64,000 nucleotides of DNA from Acidobacteriota bacterium (GTDB lineage Bacteria > Acidobacteriota > Blastocatellia > Pyrinomonadales > Pyrinomonadaceae): NCBI GenBank assembly GCA_019639175.1, contig JAHBSK010000002.1:372001-436000 (forward strand), in the 5' to 3' direction. The notes under the pieces were generated by a model. The model worked only from the letters and a program-made list of their open reading frames with translations, ran no database searches and had not been told where the DNA came from. A program made the position numbers and the translations under genes. This document shows, piece after piece, positions 18,199-26,462 of this stretch; within the stretch, counting starts at the first letter, position 1; each line of letters begins with the position of its first letter.

Positions 18199-18628
18199 GC
18201 GTGTTTTGTGCAGCGCCCAAAAAGGCTTTTTTAAGTTCCGGATCTTCTATCTTCCCGGCAGCTTTCAGCACTTGCGGCGGCAGATCAGGCACATCAGGAT
18301 CAACCTTACTTGCATTGACCATATCTTTTTTTTCAAATCTGCCAGGCTCGACAAAAAATTCGATATAGCGGACGGCAAAGTGTTTCCCGAGAGCGGCATT
18401 CAGTTTAAAAAGCATCTGCGGGGCGAGTTCGGCCAATTCACGCCGCCAGTTCTCATTTTCTACGGCGACCGTCAGCCGTCCGTCAGCAAATTCTGACGCA
18501 ATGGCGTGTTCGGCAGCCTGTTTGCCCGCCGTGTGCCGCCACGCCGCAAAAACGAACGCTCTCGCTGCCTGCGGATCGTCCGCCGCCGCTCTGAGCAGGC
18601 CCGGAAGTGTTTCAAGTATCCCGTGCAT
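18170..18628 (-). CDS. DUF721 / DciA-like protein
   Basis: 152 residues. The central part (residues about 25-100, FVFAAWRHTAGKQAAEHA, GRLTVAVENENWRRELAEL, LFKLNAALGKHFAVRYIEFFV) matches DUF721, whose characterised members (DciA) help load the replicative helicase DnaB in bacteria that lack DnaC or DnaI. The C-terminal 50 residues are charged and look partly helical. It overlaps the gatC start by up to 29 bp and heads this minus-strand operon. The helicase-loader role is inferred from the family. Confidence 0.78.
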   Translation of the reverse strand: MHGILETLPGLLRAAADDPQAARAFVFAAWRHTAGKQAAEHAIASEFADGRLTVAVENENWRRELAELAPQMLFKLNAALGKHFAVRYIEFFVEPGRFEKKDMVNASKVDPDVPDLPPQVLKAAGKIEDPELKKAFLGAAQNTLALKRNYGR

Positions 18629-18677
18629 TTGCCTTCACCCTCTGTTCATCTATCATCTTAATAGAGAAACTTTATAA

Positions 18678-19277
18678 ATGCTAAACCACCCTAATATCAT
18701 GTTCGGTTTGGAGCCGATCATTCTGGCGTCCGGCAGCCCGCGACGTGCCGAAATACTGACAGCCGTCGGTTGGGAATTTGAAAAAGATGTCCCCGACGTT
18801 GACGAAAGCGAGGTCGCAGGAGAGCCGGCGGCAGATTACGTTTTGCGGCTTGCCGTAGAGAAGGCATCGGCGATAGCGAAAATGCATCCCGGCCGCATCG
18901 TGCTTGGCTCAGACACGACCGTTTTGCTGAACGGCAAAATATTGGGCAAGCCTGTCGATCTGAAGGACGCTGAAAGAATGATCGCGGAGCTTTCCGGCGA
19001 GCGGCACGAGGTTTTGACAGGTGTCGCATTGGTTCGTGACGGTGAATGCCATTCAGCCGTGCAGACAACCGGTGTGACCTTTGCCGAAATGTCGCCGGAG
19101 GAAATAGGCCATCTGGTCAGGTTCGGTTCGCCGCTTGATAAAGCCGGCGGCTACGCCGTGCAGGCACAGGCGGCCCTTTTTATAGAAAAGATAGACGGTG
19201 ATTACTGGAACGTCGTCGGCCTGCCGATAAATCTTGTCTATCATCTATACCGCGAGCATTTTGCCGACGCAAAATAA
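18678..19277 (+). CDS. maf: Maf family nucleoside triphosphate pyrophosphatase
   Basis: 199 residues. It begins with the Maf signature IILASGSPRRAEIL; further motifs are VLGSDTTVLLNG, LGKPVDLKDAERMI, LSGERHEVLTGVAL and DKAGGYAVQAQAA. These enzymes hydrolyse dTTP, UTP or modified nucleotides and have been linked to division arrest. Two starts are possible (18678 or the Met at 18699). The gene is divergent from the DUF721 operon. Confidence 0.93.
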   Translation: MLNHPNIMFGLEPIILASGSPRRAEILTAVGWEFEKDVPDVDESEVAGEPAADYVLRLAVEKASAIAKMHPGRIVLGSDTTVLLNGKILGKPVDLKDAERMIAELSGERHEVLTGVALVRDGECHSAVQTTGVTFAEMSPEEIGHLVRFGSPLDKAGGYAVQAQAALFIEKIDGDYWNVVGLPINLVYHLYREHFADAK

Positions 19278-19312
19278 AAAGTGCAAATTCTCACTTTCGT
19301 GAGGTCAAGTCA

Positions 19313-19419
19313 AAACCGCTCGCGTAAGCGAGTGGCCGGGCGCTGAGGTTAGGAGGTGTCAGATGAGATGGGAGGCTCAAAGTGATAGAGGCCTCGCCAC
19401 CTGCTCATGCAGGCGGTTC
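19313..19419. repeat. Pair of inverted REP-like palindromes
   Basis: Element 1 (19313-19337) contains an 8-bp stem CCGCTCGC/GCGAGTGG with a GTAA loop. Element 2 (19396-19419) contains a CCTGC/GCAGG stem. The reverse complement of element 2 aligns to element 1 over 24 bases with the same outer framework (AACCGC...GTGGC) but different inner stem bases. This compensatory pattern, two palindromes in opposite orientation about 60 bp apart, is that of a BIME-like REP pair. It lies between the convergent maf and thioredoxin-fold genes and may act on transcript ends. Confidence 0.55.
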
Positions 19420-19431
19420 GGACATGATACA

Positions 19432-19938
19432 CTACAGCAGTTTGTCGATCTCTTTTGAGATCGGGACGGTCACGTCAAACTTAGGGTCGATGCCGCCGAA
19501 CGGCGAACCCGATATTTTGCCGTTCTTGTCCAGCACAACGAAAGACGGAACCTGGTCAACCTCAAATTTCTTCAGGGTTGCTGCACCGTCGCTGTCGCGC
19601 AGGATCGGCACGGTCAGCTTGTTCTTGGTCGCGAATGCCGTCAGGTCATCGTTCGACGCGAAATTCTTTGATTTTGCCGATGTAGAATCGGTTGCGACGA
19701 AATAGATCAAAACATTCTTGCCGGCGTATTTTTTTGCCAAAGCGTTCGTGTATTCGGCCTGCTTGCCCGAAAGCGGAAGCCAGCTTGCGCCTATGGCCAG
19801 CACAACGACCTTGCCTTTCTGACCTTCAATATCCACCTTTGAACCGGTGGTCGAGGTCAGCGAGGTCTGTGCCGTCGCCGTAAGCGAAAAGACCATTGCC
19901 GCAGCGAGTATTGCGAATATTGAACGTGTCTTTTTCAT
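19432..19938 (-). CDS. Exported thioredoxin-fold (TlpA-like) protein lacking the active-site cysteines
   Basis: 168 residues with a clear signal peptide (MKKTRSIFAILAAAMVFSLTATAQ). The fold matches TlpA/AhpC-like proteins: VVVLAIGASW then an LPLSGKQ helix, a central VPILRDSDGAATLKKFEV, and the conserved cis-Pro segment VPSFVVLDKNGKI. The W-C-x-x-C site is replaced by W-L-P-L-S (residues 53-57), and there is no cysteine in the mature protein. It therefore cannot be an ordinary disulfide oxidoreductase and may be a binding or chaperone variant. It is probably periplasmic. It precedes no obvious partner; panC lies upstream on the same strand. Confidence 0.85.
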   Translation of the reverse strand: MKKTRSIFAILAAAMVFSLTATAQTSLTSTTGSKVDIEGQKGKVVVLAIGASWLPLSGKQAEYTNALAKKYAGKNVLIYFVATDSTSAKSKNFASNDDLTAFATKNKLTVPILRDSDGAATLKKFEVDQVPSFVVLDKNGKISGSPFGGIDPKFDVTVPISKEIDKLL

Positions 19939-19996
19939 AATTTTATGAAGGGCAAATACACCTCTTCCGCCTGATTAGATGCAATTCACGGGCCAA

Positions 19997-20851
19997 TTAC
20001 TGCTTTTTTTCAAGGATGATGTTATCTATCAGGCGAACACCGTCAAAACGCACTGCAGCAGCTATAAGAGCGGGCGTATCTCCAATGGTATCAACAGGTT
20101 CCAGAGTGTCAGGAGCAACCAGCGAGATATAATCTATTTCCGCTGCTGATTCTTCACTTATGGCGTTTTCGACCATTTCAACCAATTTTGCCCCTTTTCG
20201 TTCACCTTTTTGATATGCCTCTTCCGCTTCTCTAAGCGAGGCAAATATCACGGCGGCTTTTTCGCGGGCTTCAAGGCTCAACAGATCGTTACGCGACGAC
20301 CGTGCCAGTCCGTTCGGTTCGCGTACGGTCGGCACGGCAACGATCTCGGTCTCGTAGCCGAGGTCACGCGTCATTTTGCGTATCATCGCCAGTTGCTGTG
20401 CATCTTTTTGCCCGAAGACAGCAATGTCTGGACGGATCGTGTTGAACAATATGGAAACGACGGTCGCGACACCACGAAAATGGCCGGGCCGCGAAGCTCC
20501 TTCAAGATTTTCGGTCAATCCCTCAACGTAAACGTAGGTCGAAAAGCCTTCGGGATATATTTCGCCCGGTTCAGGGGCAAAGATATGATCGACATCATAT
20601 TCCGCCAACATGGCGGCATCAGCGGCCAGATCGCGAGGATAGCGTTCAAGGTCCTTTTTGTCATTGAACTGGGCCGGATTGACAAAGATGGACACGATCA
20701 CGGCGTCCGACATCTGCCTCGCCTGTCTGATCAATTCCAGATGGCCTTCGTGCAATGCTCCCATCGTCGGGACAAACCCGACCGTTTTATTTTCCCGCCG
20801 AAGTTTGCGGGCAATGGAAGCCATTCGCTGTCGTCGGTTGATAATTTCCAT
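19997..20851 (-). CDS. panC: Pantothenate synthetase
   Basis: 284 residues. The ATP-binding VPTMGALHEGHLELIR motif, PAQFNDKKDLERYPRD, GVATVVSILFNTIRPD and FGQKDAQQLAMIR are all present. The enzyme joins pantoate and beta-alanine using ATP. The gene is 4 bp downstream of panB in the same direction, forming the classic pan pair for vitamin B5 and coenzyme A supply. Confidence 0.95.
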   Translation of the reverse strand: MEIINRRQRMASIARKLRRENKTVGFVPTMGALHEGHLELIRQARQMSDAVIVSIFVNPAQFNDKKDLERYPRDLAADAAMLAEYDVDHIFAPEPGEIYPEGFSTYVYVEGLTENLEGASRPGHFRGVATVVSILFNTIRPDIAVFGQKDAQQLAMIRKMTRDLGYETEIVAVPTVREPNGLARSSRNDLLSLEAREKAAVIFASLREAEEAYQKGERKGAKLVEMVENAISEESAAEIDYISLVAPDTLEPVDTIGDTPALIAAAVRFDGVRLIDNIILEKKQ

Positions 20852-20855
20852 GGCA

Positions 20856-21728
20856 TCAGAAAGGAAGCGCGTTCTTTATTTTTTCAAGATCAACATCGTT
20901 CGGAAGTCCGTATGATTCGGCTTCGCTGGGATATACACCCTGACGGACATCGTCCATCCATTTGGTGATGGCCTCGCCGATGACATCGCTGACATTGGCG
21001 TATTGCCGAACAAAACGCGGCTGGCGCCCGAACGTGAACCCGATCAGGTCGTGCAGAACAAGCACCTGAATATCGCAGGCTGAACCGGCCCCGATGCCTA
21101 TGGTCGAAATGGACAGATCATTTGTTATGACCTCGGCGACCTCTCTTGGCACCAGTTCAAGCACGATGGCAAAGGCCCCGGCATCCTCCAGCCGTTTGGC
21201 GTCGTCGATCAGCCGCCTCGCGTCTTCTTCCGTCTTTCCCTGAACGCGATAGCCGCCGAGTTTGTGTACCGATTGCGGTGTCAGGCCGATGTGGGCAACG
21301 ACGGGAATTTCCTCATTGACCAATCTTTTTACCAGTTCGACGCGGTTGCTGCCGCCCTCAAGCTTTATCGCCTCGGCTCCGCCGTATTTCATCAGTTTCA
21401 GGGCGTTTCTGACTGCCTTGTTCTCGCCCGCGTGGTAGCTACCATAAGGCATATCGGCGACGATCAGCGCACGGCTGGCGCCGCGTTTTACTGCCTTTGT
21501 GGCTGACAGGATCTCATCGATCGAGACCGGTAGAGTGTTGCCGTAACCGTGTATGACGTTGCCGATGCTGTCGCCGACCAAAATGATGTCCACGCCGGCC
21601 TCATCGACGATCCTGGCGGTCGGATAATCGTACGCGGTCAGACATACCAGTTTCTCGCCCTTTTCCTTGGCCGCCCGCAACGCGGGGACATAGACCTTTT
21701 CGGGTTTATCAGGTTTTAGATAGGCCAT
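20856..21728 (-). CDS. panB: 3-methyl-2-oxobutanoate hydroxymethyltransferase
   Basis: 290 residues. TAYDYPTARIVDEAGVDIIL, VGDSIGNVIHGY, MPYGSYH, KLEGG and HIGLTPQSVHKLGGY mark a normal PanB. The usual GAGxxCDGQVLV loop reads GAGSACDIQVLV, a small change. It makes ketopantoate from 2-oxoisovalerate and methylenetetrahydrofolate. It is followed by panC and preceded by folK, a folate gene; linkage of folate and pantothenate genes is common. Confidence 0.95.
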   Translation of the reverse strand: MAYLKPDKPEKVYVPALRAAKEKGEKLVCLTAYDYPTARIVDEAGVDIILVGDSIGNVIHGYGNTLPVSIDEILSATKAVKRGASRALIVADMPYGSYHAGENKAVRNALKLMKYGGAEAIKLEGGSNRVELVKRLVNEEIPVVAHIGLTPQSVHKLGGYRVQGKTEEDARRLIDDAKRLEDAGAFAIVLELVPREVAEVITNDLSISTIGIGAGSACDIQVLVLHDLIGFTFGRQPRFVRQYANVSDVIGEAITKWMDDVRQGVYPSEAESYGLPNDVDLEKIKNALPF

Positions 21729-21768
21729 AACAGAAAGATTAAAGTCTAGACCTTTAGAGGTTTCAAGT

Positions 21769-22338
21769 CTAGCCGATGCCGGACGTCTTTTGCACCGCCC
21801 CAGCGGGATTCCACCTTGTCACTGACGACATATCGGATGTTTCTGCAAGCAGATCCGCGATGGGCCGGTGAAGCACCGGATGTATAACGTGCGGTGCGAT
21901 CTCCGCCAACGGGGCAAGGACGAATCGCCGCAGGTGCATCCGCGGATGCGGCAGCGTCAGGAACGGCGTGTCCATTACCCTTTCGCCAAAAAAGATGATG
22001 TCGAGGTCGATCGTCCGGGGCCGCTTCATTGATTTTTCGGTGCGGCCAAGCAGATATTCTATTCTCAACAGCCGTGCCATCATCTGTGTCGGCGTAACGT
22101 TCACGGTGCGCACCTCAGCGACAAGGTTCAAAAAAGGCGGTGCTTCGCCCATATCAACTGCGTCGGTCTCATAGATGCCGGACAGCTTGCAGACTTCAAC
22201 GCTGGCCTCGAGCAGGCCGCGAACGGCCATCAGAAGATTTCCGGCGCGGTCGCCAAGGTTTGAACCCAGACTCAAATAAGATGTGACGGCTTCGTTCTGC
22301 ACTAGATAAAAGAGGTCATTTGGCGATCTGGGCTTCAA
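21769..22338 (-). CDS. folK: 2-amino-4-hydroxy-6-hydroxymethyldihydropteridine diphosphokinase
   Basis: Up to 189 residues. The core starts at SYLSLGSNLGDRAGNLLMA and includes DAVDMGEAPPFLNLVAEV, RPRTIDLDIIFFG and LPHPRMHLRRFVLAPLAEI, the signature of HPPK. It transfers pyrophosphate to the pterin in folate synthesis. The ATG at 22338 overlaps the hxlR-type gene by 23 bp. A GTG at codon 13 (22302) would avoid the overlap and give a more usual N-terminus, so the true start may be there. Confidence 0.93.
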   Translation of the reverse strand: MKPRSPNDLFYLVQNEAVTSYLSLGSNLGDRAGNLLMAVRGLLEASVEVCKLSGIYETDAVDMGEAPPFLNLVAEVRTVNVTPTQMMARLLRIEYLLGRTEKSMKRPRTIDLDIIFFGERVMDTPFLTLPHPRMHLRRFVLAPLAEIAPHVIHPVLHRPIADLLAETSDMSSVTRWNPAGAVQKTSGIG

Positions 22339-22642
22339 GGGCGTCGATCGCTTCCAGCAGCCCGATGAATTTCAGGCCAAAATCAGTAAATTCATATTCG
22401 ACACGCGGCGGCGTTTCAGGATAAACGGTCTTTTGCAAGATGCCAAAACGGACCAGTTTTCTGAGGCGTTCGTTGAGGACCTTTGTCGTCAGCCCTTCGA
22501 CGTTTCGCTCCATCGCTCCGGGACGGTTGACGCCGCGTTTGACCATGTCCAGCACGGACAATGACCATTTGCAGCGGATAATGTTCTCAACCATCCGCTT
22601 TACCTGCGGCCTTTCAATAATTTTTTTTCCGTTTGACTGCAT
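22316..22642 (-). CDS. HxlR family winged-helix transcriptional regulator
   Basis: 108 residues. It has the HxlR layout: an ENIIRCKWSLSVLDMV helix, RPGAMERNVEGLTTKVLNERLRKL recognition region, and a wing FGILQKTVYPETPPRVEYEFTDFG. A single cysteine (Cys24) sits just before the KW pair, near where redox-sensing members carry theirs. It is transcribed away from the small thioredoxin-like gene at 22771, with nested inverted repeats between them, which suggests that it controls both itself and that gene. It may also lead into folK-panB-panC. Confidence 0.88.
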   Translation of the reverse strand: MQSNGKKIIERPQVKRMVENIIRCKWSLSVLDMVKRGVNRPGAMERNVEGLTTKVLNERLRKLVRFGILQKTVYPETPPRVEYEFTDFGLKFIGLLEAIDALEAQIAK

Positions 22643-22649
22643 AAAAATG

Positions 22650-22704
22650 AACCGAAAAGTAAGTAGGGAACCAAAAAGTGCCTACTTATATCGCTCTTTC
22701 GGTT
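22650..22704. promoter_or_regulatory. Nested inverted repeats, probable HxlR operator
   Basis: The inner pair is TAAGTAGG (22660-22667) with CCTACTTA (22681-22688). The outer pair is AACCGAAA (22650-22657) with TTTCGGTT (22697-22704). Both are perfect 8-bp arms around nearly the same centre, in the gap between the divergent hxlR-type and thioredoxin-like genes. The AGTA/TACT core resembles operators described for YodB/HxlR-type regulators. Confidence 0.6.
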
Positions 22705-22770
22705 TTGTTAATTTTACAGATGCAGAGGTTGTATAACCAAACATTAACTCAACAAGGAAGGAAAAAACAA

Positions 22771-23007
22771 ATGAGAACGAAAGCAGTATTTTACCACGCG
22801 GGCTGTCCCGTATGCGTTGACGCAGAGCAAATGATCGCAGACGCGATAGACCCGGAACGCTTTGAGGTCGAGGTCGTCCATCTGGGCGAAACAAAAGACC
22901 GCATCGGCGAAGCGGAATCGGCAGGCGTCAAATCAGTTCCGGCACTGGTGCTTGGCGAACATCCGTATCACATAAATTTCGGGGCTTCGATAGCAGATCT
23001 GAAGTGA
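22771..23007 (+). CDS. Small thioredoxin/glutaredoxin-like protein with CPVC motif
   Basis: 78 residues from the ATG at 22771, which has a strong purine-rich site (AAGGAAGG) upstream. The redox motif is HAGCPVC at residues 9-15, followed by AEQMIADAIDPERFEVEVVHLGE and the cis-Pro segment VKSVPALVLGEHPYHINFGA. It is a minimal cytoplasmic thioredoxin fold. Substrates are unknown. Its divergent placement from an HxlR regulator, with shared inverted repeats, suggests induction by oxidative or electrophile stress (inference). Confidence 0.85.
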   Translation: MRTKAVFYHAGCPVCVDAEQMIADAIDPERFEVEVVHLGETKDRIGEAESAGVKSVPALVLGEHPYHINFGASIADLK

Positions 23008-23032
23008 TCCCGCGATGCTTTCACAGACGACA

Positions 23033-23068
23033 GCGGCTTGCCATACAATATGACGGCAAGCCGCATTT
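23033..23068 (+). terminator. Terminator-like hairpin after the mini-thioredoxin gene
   Basis: A perfect 10-bp stem GCGGCTTGCC (23033-23042) with GGCAAGCCGC (23055-23064), 12-base loop, followed by ATTTTC. It starts 26 bases after the stop codon. Confidence 0.65.
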
Positions 23069-23186
23069 TCACACCATTTCAGTTCAAGTTTTTACATTTA
23101 TCGTATGAAATGTTTGAATATAGACAGGCTTTTGAGGCCGAATCCAGCGATGCTTTTTCTAAAAAGCATTCGGGCGGAACCTCGGT

Positions 23187-24518
23187 GTGATCCGTCTTGA
23201 CAAAAAACACACGCCGCACTTTATGGCGCGAAGACGATTTCGACACAGTCAGCGATACGAAAGCCCCGGCGAACTTTCTCATAAGGAATACCTTTTAAAT
23301 CAACCGACACAGACCACGACCCGGACGGAATTGCTGCGTCTGATACGCGGCGGCGAAGACACATATCTTGAGCTAAAGGTAAAGCTCTCCAATCCCGAAA
23401 AGATAACGCAGGGCATTGTCGCCCTCGCGAACACGGACGGCGGAACGTTCATTTTCGGCGTCAACGACCAGCTTCGCATAGAGGGCGTTTCCAATCCTGA
23501 AGAGATCATCACGGAACTGAACCGAATTTGCCGGGAAGAGATCGTGCCACCGTTGGTTCCGATAATCGACACCATCGCTTTTGACAGCGGTAAGCGCGTC
23601 ATCGCTCTCGATGTCGAACCGAGAAAACGGCCTTATCGAACGCGTGACGGGCGTTTTTACCTGCGTTTTGGCGACGAAAAGCGGGAAGTGACCAGAGAGC
23701 AGCTTTCGATCTGGCTGGACGAAGTGCGCCCGTTGGGCTATGAGAATATTCCGCTGTTTACGTCCACTGAAGACGATTTTGATGACGGGCTGTTGTGGAC
23801 GTTTGCCAAGGCATTTGAGGAGATCAATGCCATATCCAACGTTTACGACACCGAAGAATTCCTGAAAAAAGATATGCTGATGGCGGTCGGCAATGCTGAT
23901 GAGTTTTATCCGACGGTCGCCGCGTTGGTGCTTTTTGGCAAGAAGGAACGCATCGAAAGCCTTTTTCCGCGTTCTGTCATACACGTCCGCAGATATTCGG
24001 GCGACAACGGCGCGGCACAGTTGGTCGAAAGCAGAGAGGTCACGGGCAATCTGCTCTTTCAGTACGAAGAGATCCTGCGTTTCATCCAGCGTTACTGCGA
24101 CCTCGAAAAAGACACGCCAAAGCGGAGCAAGACAAATGACACGATGCACGTTAATCCGAGGCCGCGTTATCACCTCTACGCGATCCGCGAGGCGGTTGCA
24201 AATATGCTCGTTCATCGCGACCTTGTTTATCGGGACATAACCTCACGGATAAATATCTACGACGGCTCCATCGAATTTATCAACGCCCGAAGGACGAACG
24301 GCTTTGTTCCGCCTGCGTCGCGGGCGATCCGTTACGGCATCACACAAAGAATAAATCCGCAGATAGCCGCCGTCTTTGGCCGCAGGGAATATGGCGCCGC
24401 CGTTCCGCAGGGCGGCCTGCCGATGATCCTGAAACAATCCGAACGCATCTCGGGCCGCCGCGTTGAAATATACACATCCAACGACGAGTTCAAACTTAAG
24501 ATATATTCCGCCGCCTGA
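23187..24518 (+). CDS. AlbA_2 (Schlafen-like) domain ATPase
   Basis: 443 residues (GTG start at 23187; an ATG at 23223 is also possible). After a basic N-terminus, residues about 50-180 match the AlbA_2/Schlafen-like domain: TYLELKVKL, GIVALANTDGGTFIFGVND, PLVPIIDTIAF and RDGRFYLRFGDEKREVTREQL. A C-terminal region carries REAVANMLVHRDLVYRD and the INIYDGSIEFINARR segment seen in the HATPase-like part of such proteins. Members are often annotated as putative transcriptional regulators or RecG-like helicases, and some occur in defence loci. No defence partner is seen here, so the role stays open. Confidence 0.8.
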   Translation: MIRLDKKHTPHFMARRRFRHSQRYESPGELSHKEYLLNQPTQTTTRTELLRLIRGGEDTYLELKVKLSNPEKITQGIVALANTDGGTFIFGVNDQLRIEGVSNPEEIITELNRICREEIVPPLVPIIDTIAFDSGKRVIALDVEPRKRPYRTRDGRFYLRFGDEKREVTREQLSIWLDEVRPLGYENIPLFTSTEDDFDDGLLWTFAKAFEEINAISNVYDTEEFLKKDMLMAVGNADEFYPTVAALVLFGKKERIESLFPRSVIHVRRYSGDNGAAQLVESREVTGNLLFQYEEILRFIQRYCDLEKDTPKRSKTNDTMHVNPRPRYHLYAIREAVANMLVHRDLVYRDITSRINIYDGSIEFINARRTNGFVPPASRAIRYGITQRINPQIAAVFGRREYGAAVPQGGLPMILKQSERISGRRVEIYTSNDEFKLKIYSAA

Positions 24519-24536
24519 CCGCGCAGCGCGGTCTTT
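24517..24536 (+). terminator. Terminator-like hairpin at the end of the AlbA_2 gene
   Basis: GACCGCG CAG CGCGGTC forms a 7-bp perfect stem that begins inside the stop codon and is followed by TTT. The short T-run makes it a weak candidate. Confidence 0.4.
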
Positions 24537-24573
24537 ACCTTCGGCGAAAGTCCTGCTCTAATTACACTTACGT

Positions 24574-25836
24574 ATGCTGTTGGACCTGACTCCGCTCAAG
24601 GTTTCGCGCGATTACAGATTGCTCTTTTTCGGGCAGCTTATATCGTTTTTCGGCTCGATGATGACATTCATTGTCGTGCCGTGGCACATGTATCAGCTCA
24701 CCGGCTCCTCGGCGATGGTGGGCTTCATCTATCTTGTCGAATTTGTCCCGATGCTCATTCTGGCGCTTATCGGCGGAGCGTTGGCGGATTTTTTTGACAA
24801 ACGGCGGCTGCTGCGTTGGACGGAATTTGGCCAGGGAGCGGCGTCGCTGATGCTGCTGGTAAATTCGCTGCTGCCGCAGCCGCGGGTTTGGGTGCTTTTT
24901 CTTTGCGTTGCGGTTCATGCGGGCCTGGCCGCCATTCAGCGTCCCGCGTTCGAATCGTTCATACAAAAGATAATTCCGCCGGAACTGATGACATCGGTCA
25001 TGGCGTTGAACTCGATCCGCTGGAGCCTCGGTGCGATCATCAGCCCGGCGCTGGCCGGCATTGTGGCGGTGAAGTTCGGGCCATCATTTGCATACGGCCT
25101 TGACCTTGTGACGTTTGTCGGCACGATCTATGCCGTTTACGCCATCAGCGCGGTCGAATCGCCCGCGAATGCCGACAGGCCCGGCATCAAGGGAATAATC
25201 AAAGCGTGGAAATACGCGTTCTCGCGGCAGGAGCTGATCGGGACATATTTCATTGATATAGCCGCGATGTTCTTTGCCATGCCGCAGGCGCTATATCCGG
25301 CGTTGGCTGTGTATTTCGGCGAGCAGTATGTCGGATTTTTCCCCGCAGCGATAGCCGCCGGTGCATTGACCGCCAGCGTGACCTCGGGCTGGACAAAAAG
25401 CATACACCGTCACGGGCTGATGGTCACGATCGCGGCGGCCATGTGGGGCGTGGCGATAACGATCTTCGGATTTTCGGACAGCCTTGTCGTCGCTCTCGGA
25501 TTTCTTTTCGCGGCCGGTTTCTTTGATATGATCTCGGGCATCTTTCGCGGTTCCATCTGGAATCAGACAATTCCGAACCACCTTCGCGGACGCACGGCCA
25601 GCATCGAGATGATAAGCTATCTGACAGGCCCGATGCTCGGCAGCGCAAAGATGGGAATCGTCGCCGAAAGGTTTGGCGTCAAGGCAGCGTTGGTTTCAGG
25701 CGGGATATTGTGCGTTGTTTCGGTACTCGGGGCGGCGGTTTTTCTGCCAAAATTTCTTAAATACGACGGCCGCGAAGGCATAAAGCACAAAGAATTTGAA
25801 GAAGCCCGCCATGCACAGGGATCTTCCGAGGATTAG
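24574..25836 (+). CDS. MFS transporter, EntS-like exporter
   Basis: 420 residues with about twelve hydrophobic spans. The N-terminal SRDYRLLFFGQLISFFGSMM and LADFFDKRRLLRWTEFGQG (the loop 2-3 motif) resemble the EntS/DHA3 branch that exports siderophores, macrolides and other small molecules. The middle loop is short. The substrate cannot be told from the sequence, and no siderophore genes are nearby. It ends with a charged C-terminal tail (KHKEFEEARHAQGSSED). Confidence 0.88.
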   Translation: MLLDLTPLKVSRDYRLLFFGQLISFFGSMMTFIVVPWHMYQLTGSSAMVGFIYLVEFVPMLILALIGGALADFFDKRRLLRWTEFGQGAASLMLLVNSLLPQPRVWVLFLCVAVHAGLAAIQRPAFESFIQKIIPPELMTSVMALNSIRWSLGAIISPALAGIVAVKFGPSFAYGLDLVTFVGTIYAVYAISAVESPANADRPGIKGIIKAWKYAFSRQELIGTYFIDIAAMFFAMPQALYPALAVYFGEQYVGFFPAAIAAGALTASVTSGWTKSIHRHGLMVTIAAAMWGVAITIFGFSDSLVVALGFLFAAGFFDMISGIFRGSIWNQTIPNHLRGRTASIEMISYLTGPMLGSAKMGIVAERFGVKAALVSGGILCVVSVLGAAVFLPKFLKYDGREGIKHKEFEEARHAQGSSED

Positions 25837-25870
25837 AAGATTTATTTAATGCGGCGAGCGGAATATGCGT

Positions 25871-25948
25871 AATAGCAATAGCTACAGGTTCCGGCCTGCG
25901 GCCTACACCTGTAGCTATCGCTATTTTGCCTGCTCCGCAGGCTGCAGA
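25871..25948. repeat. Large intergenic inverted repeat
   Basis: Arms of 19 bp (25871-25889 and 25907-25925) pair with one mismatch around a GC-rich 17-base loop that itself contains GGCC palindromes. A second small hairpin (GCCTGC TCC GCAGGC) follows at 25929-25943. The structure lies after the MFS gene and before the DUF2695 gene. It may be a terminator-like or dispersed palindromic element. Confidence 0.6.
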
Positions 25949-26034
25949 AGGTAATTATCTGTTTGAAGAGGTTCAGTTATTTACCAAAACTTACAGCTTT
26001 AATTTTTGCGGTAAAATATTACTATCAAAAAAAT

Positions 26035-26340
26035 ATGGCAATTTTAAAAAAGCGTGAGATAGAAAATCTGGAACAGCTAAGCGGTGAGGAACTTGAGCGT
26101 TTTCTGGAACTGCTCCCGGCCGGACAGGTGACGATCAGCCTGCTGCTGGACTATGTAGAGGACGAGCTTTATGATGCGGAATGCAACCACAGCCTTCGCC
26201 ACGCGATGAAGTTCATGATGGACAACCGGCTGGATTTCGGCAAATTGACGAGCTGGCTTACCAACAACGGCGGCTATTGCGATTGCAAGATAATGGAACA
26301 GATCGCCCCGATATGGCGGGGAAAATTTGGGGATGACTAG
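26035..26340 (+). CDS. DUF2695 family small protein
   Basis: 101 residues from the ATG at 26035; an in-frame extension to 25963 adds only 24 unconserved residues. The C-terminal half matches DUF2695: ECNHSLRHAMKFMMDNRLDF, then LTSWLTNNGGYCDCKIMEQI. The Cys and His residues (C-x-H and C-x-C) may bind a metal. No function is established for the family. It stands alone on the plus strand. Confidence 0.75.
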   Translation: MAILKKREIENLEQLSGEELERFLELLPAGQVTISLLLDYVEDELYDAECNHSLRHAMKFMMDNRLDFGKLTSWLTNNGGYCDCKIMEQIAPIWRGKFGDD

Positions 26341-26462
26341 GAGACATGTATGCAGTCTGTTCTTGTAATATCCCTGCATTTTAGTTTAGGAATTTGGAAA
26401 AATATTAATGCGATCGCAATAAATAAAGAGCATCTGGTTTTAGGTTCTAATTAAGAAGATCG

